From JAUVIB01 sp964424545 (GTDB lineage Bacteria > Calditrichota > Calditrichia > Calditrichales > Calditrichaceae), in the NCBI GenBank assembly GCA_964424545.1, contig CAYRJN010000198.1:1-7071 (forward strand): 7,071 nucleotides of DNA. The letters run 5' to 3'. The notes under the pieces are model-generated. The model had not been told where the DNA came from. It searched no databases and saw only the letters and a list, made by a program, of their open reading frames with translations. This document shows, piece by piece, positions 7,015 to 7,071 of the stretch. Positions within the stretch are counted from its first letter, which is position 1. Each line of letters opens with the position of its first letter. The position numbers and the translations under genes are program-made.

Positions 7015-7071
7015 ATGGGTAGATATATCGAATTAAAATTTGTGGAAGATGATATTTCTGTAAAGGCGCGG
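7015..7071 (+). CDS. Start of a gene cut by the window edge, possibly DUF3830 family
   Basis: Nineteen codons remain open to the end of the window, beginning MGRYIELKFVEDD and ending SVKAR. A good AGGAG site precedes the ATG. The short N-terminus resembles proteins of the DUF3830 family (small cyclophilin-like proteins of unknown function), which often begin with a similar strand (RYIEItF...) followed by a V-x-A-R-L motif. This is recalled family knowledge on only 19 residues, so the family call is weak while the presence of a gene is likely. It follows the PLP enzyme by 68 bases in the same direction with no visible terminator, so it probably belongs to the same operon. An upstream in-frame ATG at 7009 is less well placed. 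Confidence 0.55.
   Translation, partial: MGRYIELKFVEDDISVKAR

Overview
The window looks like a piece of a moderately AT-rich bacterial chromosome. It has Shine-Dalgarno-led genes, short operons with overlapping or nearly abutting genes, and AT-rich spacers. The large secreted enzyme has a plain type I signal peptide. Its GH67-like architecture, followed by long poorly classified C-terminal domains, resembles enzymes of polysaccharide-degrading Gram-negative bacteria such as the PVC group or Bacteroidota. No rRNA or marker gene is present, so that lineage is only a guess.

Left half, minus strand (3541 down to 125): a two-gene unit. A 948-residue secreted protein with a GH67/GH20-like N-terminal domain, a probable TIM barrel and a C-terminal Ig-like domain is followed after 3 bases by thpR, an RNA 2',3'-cyclic phosphodiesterase. 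The thpR ribosome-binding site lies inside the last codons of the large gene, so the two are probably cotranscribed and translationally coupled although their functions appear unrelated.

Middle (3542-4376): an AT-rich divergent spacer. It holds a decayed IS66-family transposase fragment (3891-4199), a purine-rich tract, an 8-bp direct repeat spaced by 20 bp, a 12-bp AT palindrome, and a 7-7-7 inverted repeat (4244-4264) about 110 bp upstream of the right-hand operon.

Right half, plus strand (4377 to the window end): an NAD(P)-dependent aldehyde dehydrogenase overlaps by 4 bp (ATGA) a fold-type III PLP enzyme of the D-threonine aldolase / D-serine dehydratase (DSD1) family. After 68 bases a third gene begins and is cut by the window edge; its first residues resemble the DUF3830 family. 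The inferred logic is catabolic: the PLP enzyme cleaves a beta-hydroxy-D-amino acid to glycine and an aldehyde, which the dehydrogenase oxidises to a carboxylate. The substrate cannot be read from the sequence.

I see no tRNA, rRNA, CRISPR array, convincing terminator or confident sigma-70 promoter.
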